A stretch of 64,000 nt of DNA from Acephala macrosclerotiorum. Lineage: Eukaryota; Ascomycota; Leotiomycetes; Helotiales; Mollisiaceae. Where the stretch lies: assembly GCA_014904845.1 (NCBI GenBank), contig MU119210.1:372001-436000 (forward strand), given 5' to 3'. A program made the position numbers and the translations under genes. Positions 45,465-59,017 of this stretch are shown piece after piece (position 1 is the stretch's first letter; every line of letters begins with the position of its first letter). The notes under the pieces are model-generated. The model did not search any database. It saw only the letters and a program-made list of their open reading frames with translations, and was not told the origin of the DNA.

Positions 45465-48400
45465 ATGGGGGATAACCATGCGGATCAGGACAAATCGAGA
45501 GGGCCCGAGTCGCCACTCACCATCGAGATTCCTCTGCGGAAAGATGACCGTCTTGGGGCTAATGGAGTACCTGCAAGAAAACTGTCAATCTCGCCCAGGT
45601 CAACGGTACAAAGTCAGGCTCCTCGATTATCATCTTCAGATGTACACAAAGAATACACCCCGGCGCCCTCCCGGGACGGATATTCTTCATGGAGTGCAAG
45701 TTCTGACAAACAACTTGGAAGCCCGGGAGTAGTCAATGACCGTGTCTTCCCTATTAGGAGCGTGGTCAGTGTAGATCCTTCACAGACCCCCAGCATTATG
45801 CAGCCCCGGAACTCGAGTGACCACAAGTACTTTCCGAATGGGGTGTCGCCGGGTAGTACTGCAGGCATTGATATTGCTGGGGCCCACCGCGGTAGAAAAC
45901 GCTCTGGAGGACAATCAGTATCAGAGACAGAAAACAAGCCAACACCCGCCCGTACAAACAGACAGCGATCACCTCGAAGATCCCAGGAGCGCTCTAAGAC
46001 TAACCGAAAAGCCTCTCCTTCAACCACACACAGCGAGTGGGGTCGTTTTGGAGGTGGCAGCAGAATGCAGCTTTTCAGCGACGCCGGCTCAGAGAGGTCC
46101 AACGCTGCGAACTCTATGAATGACAGCGGTCGAGCCACAAGTGCCTCTTCCGTCAACGGTGCCGATCAGGATAGCATCTCGGGTCTTGTCACCACGAGGT
46201 TCAAGCACATTGTGACCGCCGAGGGACACGCAGTCATTACAGGCCGTGACGGGGAGACTCTACAACGCTGCGAAGACGAACCGTGAGTGCAATACAAGCT
46301 ATGTTATACATTGATGAATGCTGATATTTTGCAGAATCCATATACCTGGAGCCGTGCAGGGTTTTGGTCTTCTTATTTCCCTCGAAGAGGAGGAAGAAGG
46401 GCAACTGATTGTCCGTGTTGTCAGTGAGAACTCACATCGAATAATCGGTTTCCATCCTCAGGATCTCTTCAAACTTAAAAGCTTTACTGAAATCCTCAGC
46501 GAAGAGCAGTGCGATAATCTTTTAGATCACATCGATTTCATTCGAGACGAGGAGGCTGATCCTGGGACAAATGGGCCTGAAGTTTTCACTATTTCGATCA
46601 AGTCGCCAAAAGCGAGGAGAAGTCACAAACTTTGTAAGTCATTTCCTCGTGCTCAGGCTACCTCTTCCATGATGTCTAGAGCCGTAGAATATGCCATTAC
46701 TCCATAAACAATTGGAACATTGCCTTCTTGAGTATGTGAAAGAAATATTACTGACTTGTGATTCTGGCACACAGGGTGCGCAATGCATATAAATCCTGCA
46801 CATCCAGGCTTGATAATATGCGAATTCGAATTAGACGACGACCAGACGTATCCATTAACACCTCCAAGCAGTGAGACGCCAGAGCCTCCAGAAGATACCC
46901 TACATAGCAAACCGTCGCAGGAAGAATATGCTGAGAGTACGAGCATCAGCAGCAAGCCGTTACGAGTTCTCCGAAGCGCAAGGAAACGCAAAGGAGAAGC
47001 TGCGGTTATGGAAGTCTTCAACATCATGTCTCAAGTCCAAGAACAATTGGCATCAGCTCCCAATCTTGACAATTTCCTGAAGATCTTGGTTGGCGTGGTG
47101 AAGGAGCTTACTGGATTTCACCGGGTTATGATCTACCAATTCGACGCAGCTTTCAACGGCCGTGTCGTCACTGAGCTCGTTGATCCTCGAGCTACCAAGG
47201 ACCTTTACAAAGGTTTAAATTTCCCTGCCTCAGATATCCCGAGACAAGCCCGCGATTTGTACAAAGTCAACAAGGTTCGATTGCTTTACGACCGAGACCT
47301 GGAGACTGCTCGACTCGTTTGCCGCAGTGTGGAGGATCTCGAACGTCCTCTAGACCTCTCTTTCAGTTACTTGCGAGCTATGGTAAGTCACTTGTTCAGA
47401 GCAACATCCCCTCTTCTGCTTAATGTTTGCAAAGCTAGCACCTTAGAGTTGCCCCTTTGCATGTCCAAAGTACATCAGGACATTCAATTTTGAAATAGCA
47501 AAAGACCATACTGATTCGGAGCATCTGTTAGTCCCCTATCCACATCAAGTATCTTGCCAACATGGCTGTACGCTCGAGCATGAGTATCTCGATCAATGCT
47601 TTCAATGAGTTGTGGGGACTGATTGCCTGCCACTCCTACGGCTCCAAGGGAATGCGAGTCTCGTTTCCGATTAGAAAAATGTGCCGACTCGTCGGTGACA
47701 CAGCTTCGAGGAACATCGAACGATTATCGTACGCATCGAGGCTCCAAGCACGCAAGTTAATTAATACGGTACCAACTGAGGCCAATCCATCTGGTTATAT
47801 CATTGCCTCTTCTGACGACCTTCTCAAACTCTTTGATGCGGATTTCGGGTTGCTGTCCATCAAAGGTGAAACCAATATTCTGGGGAAAATCGATCAGTCA
47901 CAAGAGGCACTTGCCATGCTAGAGTATCTTCGCCTTCGCACGATCACCTCTGTTATCACTTCCCAAGATGTTCGGGAGGACTTTCCAGACCTACGTTATC
48001 CTCCTGGTTTCGATGTGATTGCTGGTCTTCTCCTTGTCCCGCTGAGCGTCGGCGGAAGCGATTTCATCGTTTTCTTCCGCAGGGGCCAGGTCAAGGAGGT
48101 CAAATGGGCTGGCAATCCATACGAGAAGTTTATCAAGGAAGGTACAGAAGGCTATTTAGAACCCCGGAAAAGCTTCAAAATGTGGAGTGAGACTGTGGTT
48201 GGCAAGTGTCGAGAATGGACGGAAGAGCAGGTTGAGACTGCCGCCGTACTGTGCCTGGTCTACGGCAAGTTCATCGAGGTGTGGCGGCAAAAAGAAGCTG
48301 CTTTGCAAAGCAGTCAATTGACCAGACTGCTTTTAGCTAACTCTGCTCACGAAGTTCGAACTCCACTAAACGCGATAATCAACTACCTCGAAATCGCCCT

Positions 48401-50548
48401 CGAAGGCGCCCTTGACCAGGAGACTAGAGACAATCTTGCCAAATCGCATTCCGCATCGAAATCCCTCATCTACGTCATCAACGATCTTCTTGATCTAACA
48501 AAGACCGAGGAAGGACAAGACCTAATCAGAGATGAGGTTTTCGATCTTCTGGCTACTATTCGCGAAGCCACGGGTTCCTTTGTAAGCGACGCCAAACGAA
48601 AGGGGATCGAATACGATGTTGTAGAGCAACCTGGAGTACCACAGTACGTTCACGGAGACCAGCGTCGGGTGAGGCAAGCTGTTGCCAATATTACCGCCAA
48701 CGCCATGCAGCACACTACAAGTGGGTGGGTTCGTGTTGAAGTCTGGCTTCAGGAGTTCCAAGGAGATAGAGTCACTATCGAGATTGTGGTTCAGGACACT
48801 GGCGCAGGCATGTCCAACGAGAAACTCGACGCATTGTTCAGAGACCTTGAACAGGTCAGTACAGATGGTGATAGCATGTTTGACGATCCACCAAACGACT
48901 CTAAATCGCAATTACCCGCGGCCAAGGAACATCGTACATTGGGTCTGGGTCTTGCCATGGTTGCTAGAATTGTACGAAACATGGATGGACAACTCAGACT
49001 GAAGTCCGAGGAAAACAAAGGTTCTCGTTTTGTCATCCAACTACCTTTCATGCTTCCAGCAGAAGATGCACCTGGCGTTGAAAGGGGGTCAATACGCACT
49101 AAATTGACGTCCCCAGGAATGGTCCCAACGCCGCCACCACTAGCTCCTCCAGAAGGAGAAGTTACTTTAATCGACAAAGCAAGTTCAATGAGATCAGATG
49201 GCGTGATCAGGAGACGGAGCATTGAGGAAGTGTCCAGTCTGCATAGCTTTCGAAGCGGTTCAAGCAACAAAAGCAACACAAGCCAAAAAAGCGATGTAGA
49301 CCGACTCATCGATGCCATTTCTACTCCACTAGCAGTGGGCGAACCAGAATCCGAGGAAAGGACCCTTCAAAGATCAAGCAGTAAGGCTAGCACGCACAGC
49401 CGCAAGAGTACGGGCGGTTACGGCGGACACTCTTCGCTACGATCAGGCCCAGTGGATCGGCCTGGAAAGCTAACTCGTTCGAAATCTTACGGAGCACCCG
49501 AGCACTTGCGTACTACTATCGAGGGTCCGCATGGATCTGAGTTCGTTACCGACAACAAAACATTGTTGAAGGCCATTCGTATGCCCGATGAGTTCGTTCA
49601 GTCGCCTGTAGAGGAGCCACACACCGCCTCTCGTGTACTGTTTGACATTCCAGACAAGCAGGTCGAGACCGATCAAGACTCTTCTGCGCCGGTAACGCCT
49701 AGACAGCCGAACGCCGAGCACTTGCAGATCTTGGTTGCGGAGGATGATCCAGTGAATAGTAAGATCATCCAGAAACGATTGGAAAAGAGCGGTCACGAAG
49801 TGCACCACACTGTCAACGGAGAAGATTGCGCTAGTGCTTATGGAGAGAAGACTGCCTTCTTCGATGTGGTGCTCATGGATATGCAAGTAAGTACACACTG
49901 GCTCATTAAAAGCTATCAACGCTAATGAAGATTGGATAGATGCCAATAGTTGATGGACTTACTTCAACGAAGATGATTCGCTCGTATGAGAAATCTCATC
50001 CTGACAGTCGCCTCTCGGCTCGAGCTTCCGCCAATGGAAGAGTTCCTATTTTTGCTGTCTCTGCATCTTTAGTAGAGCGCGAACGACAGACATACATCAA
50101 TGCGGGCTTCGATGGATGGATTTTGAAGCCCATAGACTTCAAACGTCTCAATGTCTTGCTTCAAGGCATTATTGATGACGGTAAGAGGAAGTCTTGTTTA
50201 TACCACCTTGGCGGATGGGAGAAAGGCGGATGGTTCCACCGAGGACAACTCTCAATCTTGAGAGCAGCTACGTTTCCTTCGCAAAGTACACCTGTTCAGT
50301 TCCCACCAGGGAAAGAAATCACCCAACCTAATAAAGATTCATTGAACAGCAGCGAATCTGGCTCAATCACCCCGAGATCAGAGCCGAAAAAGCCGTTAAT
50401 TCATGATGAGAGACTCGATGCACCGCAGGGAGCCGAGCCAGAGACTAACCATATCCAAGCAGTTGAAGATCAGCTTGCCCAACAAATCGAGAACCGCGAG
50501 GAGGATGTGGCAGACAAGCCTAAGAAAGCAGAGTTGGAAGTGAATTAA
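45465..50548 (+). CDS. Fungal phytochrome, hybrid histidine kinase
   Basis: A red/far-red light sensor (Fph/FphA family, class VIII hybrid kinase). Exons 45465-46282, 46335-46633, 46775-47382, 47532-49886 and 49940-50548 give 1562 residues. After a disordered Ser/Arg-rich head of about 230 residues, the bilin-attachment Cys is in LQRCEDEPIHIPGAVQGFG (Cys269, just before intron 1). PAS and GAF domains follow, with DIPRQARDLYKVNKVRLLYD and, across intron 3, SPIHIKYLANM, then PHY. The kinase has its phospho-His in NSAHEVRTPLNAI (His848) and the G box RTLGLGLAMVARIV. After a Ser-rich linker comes a receiver domain (LVAEDDPVNSKII, phospho-Asp1358 in VLMDMQMPIVDG, Lys in LKPIDF). All key residues are intact. 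Confidence 0.95.
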
Positions 50549-51048
50549 TGGATTGTGTGACGCATTCTGGGATGATCATGTATGATGATTTGCAAAGCAT
50601 CAGGGAGTTGGACGTACATATAAGTGGCTAGGGTAGGCCACTTCATTCTGGTTTCACGAAACATGGGAGCGGGAGTTCAGAGGCGAAAGGGCAAAGCACA
50701 GCGGAGTGCGTGCGGGATGCTATTTTTGGTGGATGACATTGGGTTTTTCTTGAGTCTGTCCTTCATCCACAATTTGTGGGTAGGTGAGGAAGTAATCAGG
50801 ACATACTTCTGTCTGATACTCAATCAATTACTATCCATTCATTTTGTGCTACTGTGCTGTTGAGTTGCTCCCTTCGAAAAATTCATGCTCTGTCTGCTAT
50901 TATGAATTTGCAGGTGTGCATGTAGACAAAGGCTTGCCTCCTTCATGATGACCCCACTCTGGCAAGACCTTCCTGTTTAGAACATTCACCACCAGCTACT
51001 TCCAATTCTCTTCAACTCGAAGTTCACTAAAAATAACATCAACTCATC
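50549..51048. other. Intergenic, no gene seen
   Basis: This is 500 bp between the phytochrome and the amidohydrolase gene, both on the plus strand. It presumably holds the 3' UTR of the first and the promoter of the second. Confidence 0.5.
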
Positions 51049-52636
51049 ATGGCACCTATATATAAGATTGCAGTCATCCAACTATACCCGAAGGTATGGT
51101 CCTTCCTACTCGTTCCTGCAAACCTGCATCCTGATCTTCACCTGCGTCATGCTGCAGTACCCCTCATTGTCACCTGATTCTTTGCTTCTCTTATTCCTAT
51201 CCTTCTTCCGTATTTTCCTTCACTTGATGGAGCTTATATTCAGTATTTGGATTTTGAAAGTCAAGTGTAGATGAATGAAGCGACTTCGTAAAAAATGGGG
51301 TTGCTGAGATCTCAAAACAGCCCTTGGACATCGAACGCAACTACTCCCGCGCCATCTCCTTCCTTCGCGATGCAGCTTCTCAATCCTGCGATTTGGCTGT
51401 GTTACCGGAATATCATTTGACGGGTTGGGTTCCTTCCGATCCTGGATTCATCCCTCTTTGTAAGTGTCAATTTCTAGAAGACTCAGTCTCTCTTTCTACT
51501 GTCTCCTGAGTCGCTACTTTGAAGCATTGCACTCCTCAGACATGCATCGCTGCTCCTGTCATCCTCGAAAGAAGCGAACTAATTCCAACAGGCGCTCAAT
51601 ACCAACAATACCTAGACTCCTACTGCTCCCTAGCCAAAGAACTAAAAATGTCCATCGTCCCTGGAACCATTGTTGAAAAACATGGTGACGAGCTTCTGAA
51701 TATTGCTTATTTTATTGGCAATAATGGAGAGATATTGAGTTCTTATACGAAGAAGAATTTATGGCATCCGGAGAGACCGCACTTGACGAGTTCGGGTCAT
51801 GATAGGCACGAAGCCTTCGACACCCCCATCGGAAAAGTCGGAATGTTAATCTGCTGGGATTTGGCGTTTCCGGAGGCGTTTAGGGAGTTGATTGCGGGGG
51901 GTGCGAAGACGATTATTGTTCCGACGTTTTGGACGTTGGCGGATTGTAATGAAGCGGGATTGAAAGCTAATCCGTTGAGTGAGAAGTTGTAAGTCAGCGG
52001 TGGATGGACCCTTCCCCTGCTTTTCGAGTACCTCACGAGACATTCTTCGAAGGGTAACTGCTGACTTTCCCGTCTTTAGGTTTTTGGAGAGTACGTTGGT
52101 GTCGAGGACGTTTGAGAATACGTGTATGATTGTTTTTGCGAATGCGGGGGGTCCTGTAGGGGAGGTGGAGGAGGGAACGTAGTAGGTGTTCTCCGAGTTC
52201 ATTCTTCCTCATTCGGATTATTTCGGGGTGCGCGAGACATGGTTCACGTCCTAAAATATACTTCCTCATCATTCAGCCCTATTCCTCTTGAAACCCATCT
52301 TAAAGAAGTAATACTAACTCCGAGATTTCCCGCAGTGTTGGGTTGAGTCAGGTTGCGGTACCGTTTAAGGGGGCGGTGGGGAAGTTGGGGAATGAGGAGG
52401 GGATGAGTGTTGTGGAGGTCGATATGCAAATTTTGGAGGTGAGGAAGTTGCTCTTGTTCTTTACGTTGAACGCTGTTTGGGCACTCCACCCTCTTCTCGC
52501 GCTCTTCAGAAGCGTTTGTGGTGTTGCATGCTAACGTATTCTTCAGGATGCTGAAGAGAACTATAAAGTGAGACAAGATATGGGTGGGAAGGAGTGGCAT
52601 TATGGATACAGTTTGACGAGGGATGAGAGGACGTAG
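51049..52636 (+). CDS. Carbon-nitrogen hydrolase (nitrilase superfamily)
   Basis: A cytosolic amidase-like enzyme that hydrolyses C-N bonds; the substrate is not evident. Six exons fit in phase: 51049-51093, 51321-51459, 51592-51988, 52080-52178, 52336-52438 and 52547-52636, giving 290 residues, the usual length. The catalytic triad is complete: Glu in LAVLPEYHLTGW, Lys in SYTKKNLWHPERP and Cys in LICWDLAFPEAF. The first junction restores QLYPKPLDIERNY, the second IPLCAQYQQYL and the last VDMQILEDAEENYKVRQDM. The introns are unusually long for this window (227, 132, 91, 157 and 108 nt). The end (YSLTRDERT) is short and typical of the family. Confidence 0.9.
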
Positions 52637-53827
52637 GAGTAGACTTTGAAGTCGGGAAATTTGGCTATCACAATTCTTCGAGGCAAGAAGAGATAGCTTT
52701 CCATCTACAGATAATCCTTTCACGAAGCAGATGCGGAGTGACTGCATGGTTACAGTATGACAGTGATCGACGCATGGGTGTCTGGTAACAAGTAAATAGG
52801 ATCTCACCCGCACCAATCGGACGTTTCTCACTGCCTGCTCCAAGATCCCTCATCTAGCCCTTCCCTCCTCTCTCTATAGCCACCCTTCACTATATGTGAT
52901 ATCCAGATATGCAACACACGACTAAAGATAACAAGGAAAAGCTCTCGAGTCTAGAGTACACTCCCGTGAAGATAATTGACTTTGAGATCCGCCGCAGGAT
53001 TATTCGGGCCGTCGTCTAGGTAGGGCCCGATTGCACATGCTTGAATTTCACGTAACAATGTTCGTGATACCGAAAGAGGAAGCAAGCGAGCGATGCATAG
53101 GAAACAAATCGGATCTACTTGGGGCACTCAGATTTAAAGATGCTTTTTGATCATCAATCTTGAATGACGGGTGCAGGGTAGAAAATGATACGACCTCGAA
53201 AATGAGGTTGATAAATCGAAGAAGGCACATGTCAAAGCAAAAACTTCAATTTCGAAGTATCTTTCATTTCTTTCAGAAGAAAGTTTGATCTCTCCTATCC
53301 ACGAGAATTAGTCACCAAACTACCCTGAGCGTGCTGTCGGCGCTGATCCGATGCTCCATGCTTTTTGCTATTCATACATACATAGACCAAAGGTCATTTC
53401 TTCCTTTCCAATGCTGAAAATGCATCGTACTCCCGATCATGAAACCCAAATTGAGAAAAGGTTTGTGCTCGCCTTACCGGGAGACTTCTCATGAAGTCCT
53501 CCCCCACGCACAAAATGATCTTCGAAAGTAACGCCAGATCAATGCTTCCCCCATCCCATGCTGAATTCATTCGTTTCGCGGGTAATAACACCACCAATCC
53601 ACCCGGTCGCCACCAGACAACTTTTAGTTCGCTCGTTTGCATGCATCGGAAAGTTATTTGGCTGAAAAGAATTGCAACCACGTAAAAGAAAACTCGTACA
53701 ACATATCAGGGTATACTAAAACAATTTTTGCAGAAGATGCCCCCATTCCTCAAGAATTGTCGAAAAAAGTGGAATCTGCTTGCGCTTGCGCCATAGAAAT
53801 CTGAAGAAAGAGTTTTGGTGCGGTGCT
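52637..53827. other. Convergent intergenic region
   Basis: About 1.2 kb between the 3' ends of the amidohydrolase and the Zn2Cys6 gene. Only short overlapping open frames are present; nothing is recognised. Confidence 0.5.
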
Positions 53828-56385
53828 TTACCGGGCCGACTCGCCGCCAGCTGGGAGAGCAAAAAGGAAGCCATTGCTGACTAACTTCCGCAGGTTCGCA
53901 TAATACTTGAAAGGGGTAGCTGCAGCAGGGACCGAAGCAGAAGCGCTCTTGTCACCTTCCTTTCTCTCTTCGCTACCCGCGACATCCCGACCTTCGGTTG
54001 CAGTTGCGATATCTGCCAGGCGCTGCAAGCTTTGCGACGCGACGGATGCTTGCTTACTGCTTTCAGCCGTGCCAAGCGACGCGCTGCTCGGTCGTTGCAG
54101 TCGGTTGGTGATTAATTCCCGCACAGCCGCGTCCCAGCCCGAATGGGATGCCCGATCCAATAAGCTCTTCAAGGCCTCTTCAGCTTGATCTCGAGTGTTC
54201 TCGTATTCAAGTAATTCGATGAGGGTCAATGCGGTGAGGATCTTGCAGTAATGGACCAGTGGACTGAAGAGACCAGGATTAATGTTGAGTTGCGTGACGG
54301 AATGCAAAGCTGGGTCAAGCATTCGCTCGGGTTCCGACTCAGCCAAGGTCATCTCGACGAGAAGGCGTAAATGCCAGTAGCAGATATGGAGTATGGGGGC
54401 TTGTGAAGGTGGGAAGAGGGCGTCGGAAAGTGATTCGCGGAATCGTTCTAATTCTCCTCGAATCAGAGTGCCATAGACTGGATTAAGGGTGAAACCAAGG
54501 TCAGGCGTGTCGGTGACCGCGAAGATCTGGGATACGTGCTCAAGGATGATGGACAAACCTATAGAGTTTAGTTTATCGAGTCAAGATCAGAAAGGAGGAC
54601 TTACGGCCAAGCTGGTAATGAGACTCTCCTAACGCATTTTGTTCCTCCTTGTAGACAGTGATGATAGGATCGGGAATCAGTGCAGGTCTGCCACTGCTTG
54701 CAGCATACCACCTATCCATAGTTACCAAAGCCCACCATAATCTCAATGCAAGCTTGTCGTCCGAATCATCATCATCTCCAGGGGTCAATGGCTTATGCTG
54801 GTGTAGCTTCATTGAATAAGCAAACTCGACAGCATCCGCCAACCAGCTTGATTTTGCTAATGCGTATCGAGGTCTCATCGTAGTCGAAGGGTCACTGTTC
54901 GTAGCAATTGCCAAGAGAAGCAGAGTTTGAAGGTAGAGGAAATCTGTTGCTAGTGATCGAGAAGTTGTGGTGTCGAGTTGTACTGAGTGTAGAAGGTGAA
55001 TAGCTTTATCCGTGCTTTGTGGAGCAGGATGATGTTGAGCTGATCGAACAGCAGATCGAAGGGCCTCAAAGAAAGCGGTCTTCAAGGTACTTGGGGCATT
55101 GTCTATTCTGGCACGCAATCTTGCCTTATTCATCTCGAGAAGCTTATATGTAGAGTGGATGTGTTGATAGTAACTGGAAAATGTCAGTTTTGTGATCTTT
55201 AGTAGTCATAGAAGGCCTCTCTAGGGTGTCATACCTATCCACAACAGATTCGTCCCAGTCAAGCACATGAGTTGGTAGAAACTCGGGTGCACTACTACCA
55301 GCAAAAGTGGGCTGTGAATGCTGTTGAGAAGCACCTCTCCATTCTAATTCGGTAGGCATCCCGTTCGTTGAGTAGTTGGGCTCTTTGAAGACAGCTTGAG
55401 TCGCAGCTTGTGACGCGTATGTCACAGGCGGAGGATGAGGCAGATGACGAGCAGGATCTGAAGGCGACCAGCTTGTGGGGTTTCTTTGAGGAAGATAATT
55501 GCCAAAGTCATTCGAAACCGCAGAGAATTGTCGCTTTCTTTGGTTGTCAGGATTTGGAGGTGGAGAAAACTCCTCAGAACGTCGCTGATTTGGACTTTCG
55601 TGTTGTGACAAATAACCAGCACCAAGATTTCCCTCGCCCGACTGATTTGAGCCCTGAACCTGAGATTCAAGTGTGACAAGACGGTCAGCAAGCTCTTTGA
55701 TGTAACTAAATACGCGGTCAGTCGCTGAGTCGTTGGTGAGTTCAACATGGAAAAACAATATTCCATACCCTTTACTTGGTCCTCGCTTCATTGGCTGTCT
55801 AGTGAACTGACAGTTCGCTCCAACACGCTTACAATTTGCGCACTGCTCAGTCTCGCTCTCACCAGTCGCGTCGCATCTAACTTTCTTGCGCCGACATTCA
55901 TCACAAGCTCTCGACACCTTCGATCTCTTCCTAGGCGCCATTGACCCATCGGGTGTACCGTATTGACTTCCCATCGGATCCATAGGACCATGGCTCTGCT
56001 GCATTTGAGGAGACGGTAGCCCGTCATGTCCGTATTGATGGTTTATATTTCCCTGGTTTATTCCCTGGCTTGGACCTCGCGGGTCTTGTCCATCGGCCAT
56101 GTTTCCTCCCAGACTTGCGCTCATAATGGGTGCGAGGTTTCGCGATTGTTGTGCAAGATGCTGAAGCGCATCTGGACTCGGGATGCCAGGCTGTTGCGGA
56201 CCTGACGAGGAGTAGAAGGGACCTCCACCGTCAGCAGCACCCGCGTTGGGTGAGGGATACGACTGCATATTTGGCGCGTCGATCAAGTCAGGGTAGTTAG
56301 GCAGGCCGTCATGGGCGCGGGCGAGCGGGGTTCTACAGGCCTGGGGGAGTGTCAGTTGTTGATATTGAAAGTACCGTCCCGACAC
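53828..56385 (-). CDS. Zn2Cys6 transcription factor, Rgt1-like
   Basis: A nuclear regulator whose finger region resembles Rgt1, the glucose-transporter gene regulator of yeasts; the target genes here are unknown. Exons 56385-55769, 55705-55235, 55173-54605 and 54558-53828 give 795 residues. The finger is RACDECRRKKVRCDATGESE followed by TEQCANCKRVGANC (spacing C2C6C10C2C6C) and then MKRGPSKG. The first intron (63 nt) is in frame, and removing it joins the finger linker directly to YIKELADRLVTLESQV, the dimerization coil. A fungal-specific middle homology region follows (WWALVTMDRWYAASSGRPAL). The N-terminus is Gln/Pro/Gly-rich. The true start may be the Met at 56268 (MQSYPSPN) rather than 56385. 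Confidence 0.9.
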
Positions 56386-58327
56386 TTTATTGTGGCTCGG
56401 TTGAAAGCCGTCGCAAAAGGTGCACAGCTGCGCATGCTCTCACGCCACGAAATCTGCCTCAATGAACTTACTTATTTCGCAAGCGGCTGCAGATAGAGCA
56501 CGCGATCCAACGGTACTTGATCGGCGGCGCGATTTGCGTCCGCAAAGGGAACACGAGAACGGCGCGAAGAAGTGGTGTTTTGGTTATGATGCTCTTCCGG
56601 ATCGCAAGTACGTTGTTCCAGAAGTTTGAAGACGGAGCGTGGGTTTTATGGGAAGGAACGAATGGGAAACGAAGACGCTGTGATCGACTAGCGGCCGCTC
56701 GCTCCCTCGGTCCTGCCGTTCCAAATGTTCCGTGAATCCTCGAGGTGCAGAGGTGATGTCGAAACGCAACACAACTTGCAACTTTCCATCCACCTACTCG
56801 AATCCCTCACTACGGTCCAGACTCCAAGCCAGCTCGCAGCGGTACATGCGCCAGCGCATTTGTTGCTTGCACCCTCCTGCGTTTATGATGGGAGAATCGG
56901 GAGATTGCCCAGCTCGGGATGCCGATCGGTACAGCGTGGATGTTGGGTTTTATTGAATGTGGAAAGTCAAAGTCAAGGCAGGCCAAATTAAGTTTGTTTG
57001 GGGGACAGGGAGCTGGATCACGGGAAGCTTCGGAGGATTTTGCGAGCTCTTAAAGGCTGAGGCCAAACAGGCCAGCAGCAGGCTTGACGAGGGCATCTCG
57101 GAGCAACCGGGGTCGCCTTTCGGCTGCCCTTGCATCGGACGGGGCTTGACTCTGCTGTGGGCATGAGAATAATCACCGTGATTAGCTACGGCGACTCTCC
57201 TTTCCTCGACCCTCACTCTTTTCAAACATTCAAGTCCTGCCCTCCATTCCTCGTTTGGAGATGAGCACATCTCCCCACACATCAACAAACTCGACTTGTC
57301 CACAATCTGTACGGAGTTAGCTCGGCCGTAGTTCACGATGGGGTTTGAGAGGACTGAACGGTTAAGCCTAAAGAGATCCACCTATCCTGATTGATCGAGG
57401 TGCTCGCTCAGTCCGCTCAGTCCTGCCGTAAGAAGTAGGCTGTTAAGCCGGATGAAGCACTGGATCTTCCGTCTCTTGCTGCAGACGCCGGGAAAGGCAT
57501 CATGCGACGTACGTTAATCCGCTTGATGGGGGAGAGCATAACCAACGCCTCCCGTCGCCGTTTCCCGACGGGGCACAGTCTATCTTTCCATATCAGATCC
57601 AAGGTGCTTCTTGGCATCGCATTTGCAGAATGAGGGGAAGTTGAGAGTCCTAATCCCTCGGCGAAATGTTTCAGAAGACCGAGCAGGAGAAATGTCCAGT
57701 CTGGGGAAATAGCAAGGGCAATGAGGGGTGAGCTGCGTCTACTAGCTTTTCTCCGCTTCATTCAAGCTTTCTCCATGGCTTGACTTTGTCCCACATACCT
57801 AGGCTCATTCGCGAGCAAAAGATACTGTCCTACCATCTCGATGATTTGCATGACAATCTGGATCTTCAAGGATTCGATTGGTTTTCGGAGAAATATTGCA
57901 CCCGATACCAGTCCTCTGCCTCGCGCCTTTCAGAAGCGCTGGACGAGCTATTCTATTCATGGATTTGGGGGTGCGTCTAGCATTTTCATGCATGTCATTC
58001 GATCAATCGCAGGTATCAAGGGTGTATAGAAAGCGTCGGCACATGCTAGAGCGAAGTAGATAGCGCCCGGCAGTCAGTTTTATGGAAAATCAGAATCACG
58101 ACCAGTCACGCTCTCTCAAATAATTCATGGCCCGAATTTCCCACAATGAAGACGGTCCGATATTCGCTATCGATCGATCATACCGGATCCAAATAAGCAT
58201 AAATCGAATGCAGGGTCTTCATCAGGGAGTCATAAATTGAGGTGTGGTAGGTAGTTTCCTTTTCGAGATATGCGGTCTCCTGGTGCTGGAGTTGCTTTTG
58301 AGCGGACCTCCGACCGGTGCCACGATT
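56386..58327. other. Intergenic, no gene seen
   Basis: About 1.9 kb upstream of the Zn2Cys6 gene. Many short frames overlap on both strands, the longest 143 codons (minus, 57381-56950), but none shows a motif or joins by splice sites. It is probably the promoter and leader of the regulator. Confidence 0.45.
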
Positions 58328-58795
58328 TCACGACTCGACGCGTGCATATCTAGAGACATACCGCTTTTCGGGACCACGATTTCCCTGCCTTAGAGAGTCA
58401 GTATTGATCACAAGTGTGAGATGAGTGACGGGGTGAGCGTGATTTGATTGTAGATCTAAGGTGATCACTTTCTTCTCGCAGTCCTCCGTATTTAAGATTT
58501 CACTAGTTTTGTCGAAGATGCGCCTCACGGGAGCAATAGAGCCAGGAATCTTGGCAGGGGTCCGATTGACGTCTGATGGGAGATTTACGAAGAAATCTTG
58601 GTTGTTGATTTGGTTGTTTAATCGTCCCTGGAAGTTTGAATCACTCATACATTTCGTATAAATTGGGACTTTAAGTAATACTAGGGCTTTCACAAATTTT
58701 CTGCACCTTCTAGGAAGCTGGAGTGGCTGGGCAAATAGCTCGTGAAGCTTGTGAGCGTGAATGTCGTTGATTACAACACACAGCATGGTGACCAA
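58328..58795 (-). CDS. Orphan hypothetical protein
   Basis: A 155-codon uninterrupted frame starting MVTMLCVVINDIHAHKLHEL. Its composition is protein-like: a basic helix (PLQLPRRCRKFVKALVLLK), VRRIFDKTSEILN, and a strand-like HPVTHLTLVINT. No domain is recognised and no opposite-strand frame competes strongly. It lies 222 bp beyond the 3' end of the copper-fist gene on the same strand. It may be a real lineage-specific gene, a fragment of a larger one, or chance. Confidence 0.35.
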   Translation of the reverse strand: MVTMLCVVINDIHAHKLHELFAQPLQLPRRCRKFVKALVLLKVPIYTKCMSDSNFQGRLNNQINNQDFFVNLPSDVNRTPAKIPGSIAPVRRIFDKTSEILNTEDCEKKVITLDLQSNHAHPVTHLTLVINTDSLRQGNRGPEKRYVSRYARVES

Positions 58796-59017
58796 ATTGG
58801 AAACGTGGAGGAATCTGGGATAGTAAGTAAATGTGTATGTACGTTATGTGCAATATATGACGTTTGAAAATCTATAAACATTTCATCTTTCAAAACTCCA
58901 CGTGCGAGTCAACAATGCTGTCATCATACTGTATACAAATAATTCATCGAGTCGTCGGCGGATACATCCAATAAGGAGATAATTATTCGTCGAAGGCCTG
59001 TTGCCTCTCCACAGGTG

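Noticed and set aside
48522..49318. Minus-strand frames of 129-175 codons
   Set aside because: They are antisense shadows of the phytochrome kinase domain.
56950..57381. 143-codon minus-strand frame
   Set aside because: It has no motif and a Ser-rich irregular composition. It overlaps plus-strand frames and has no splice support, so it was left as intergenic.
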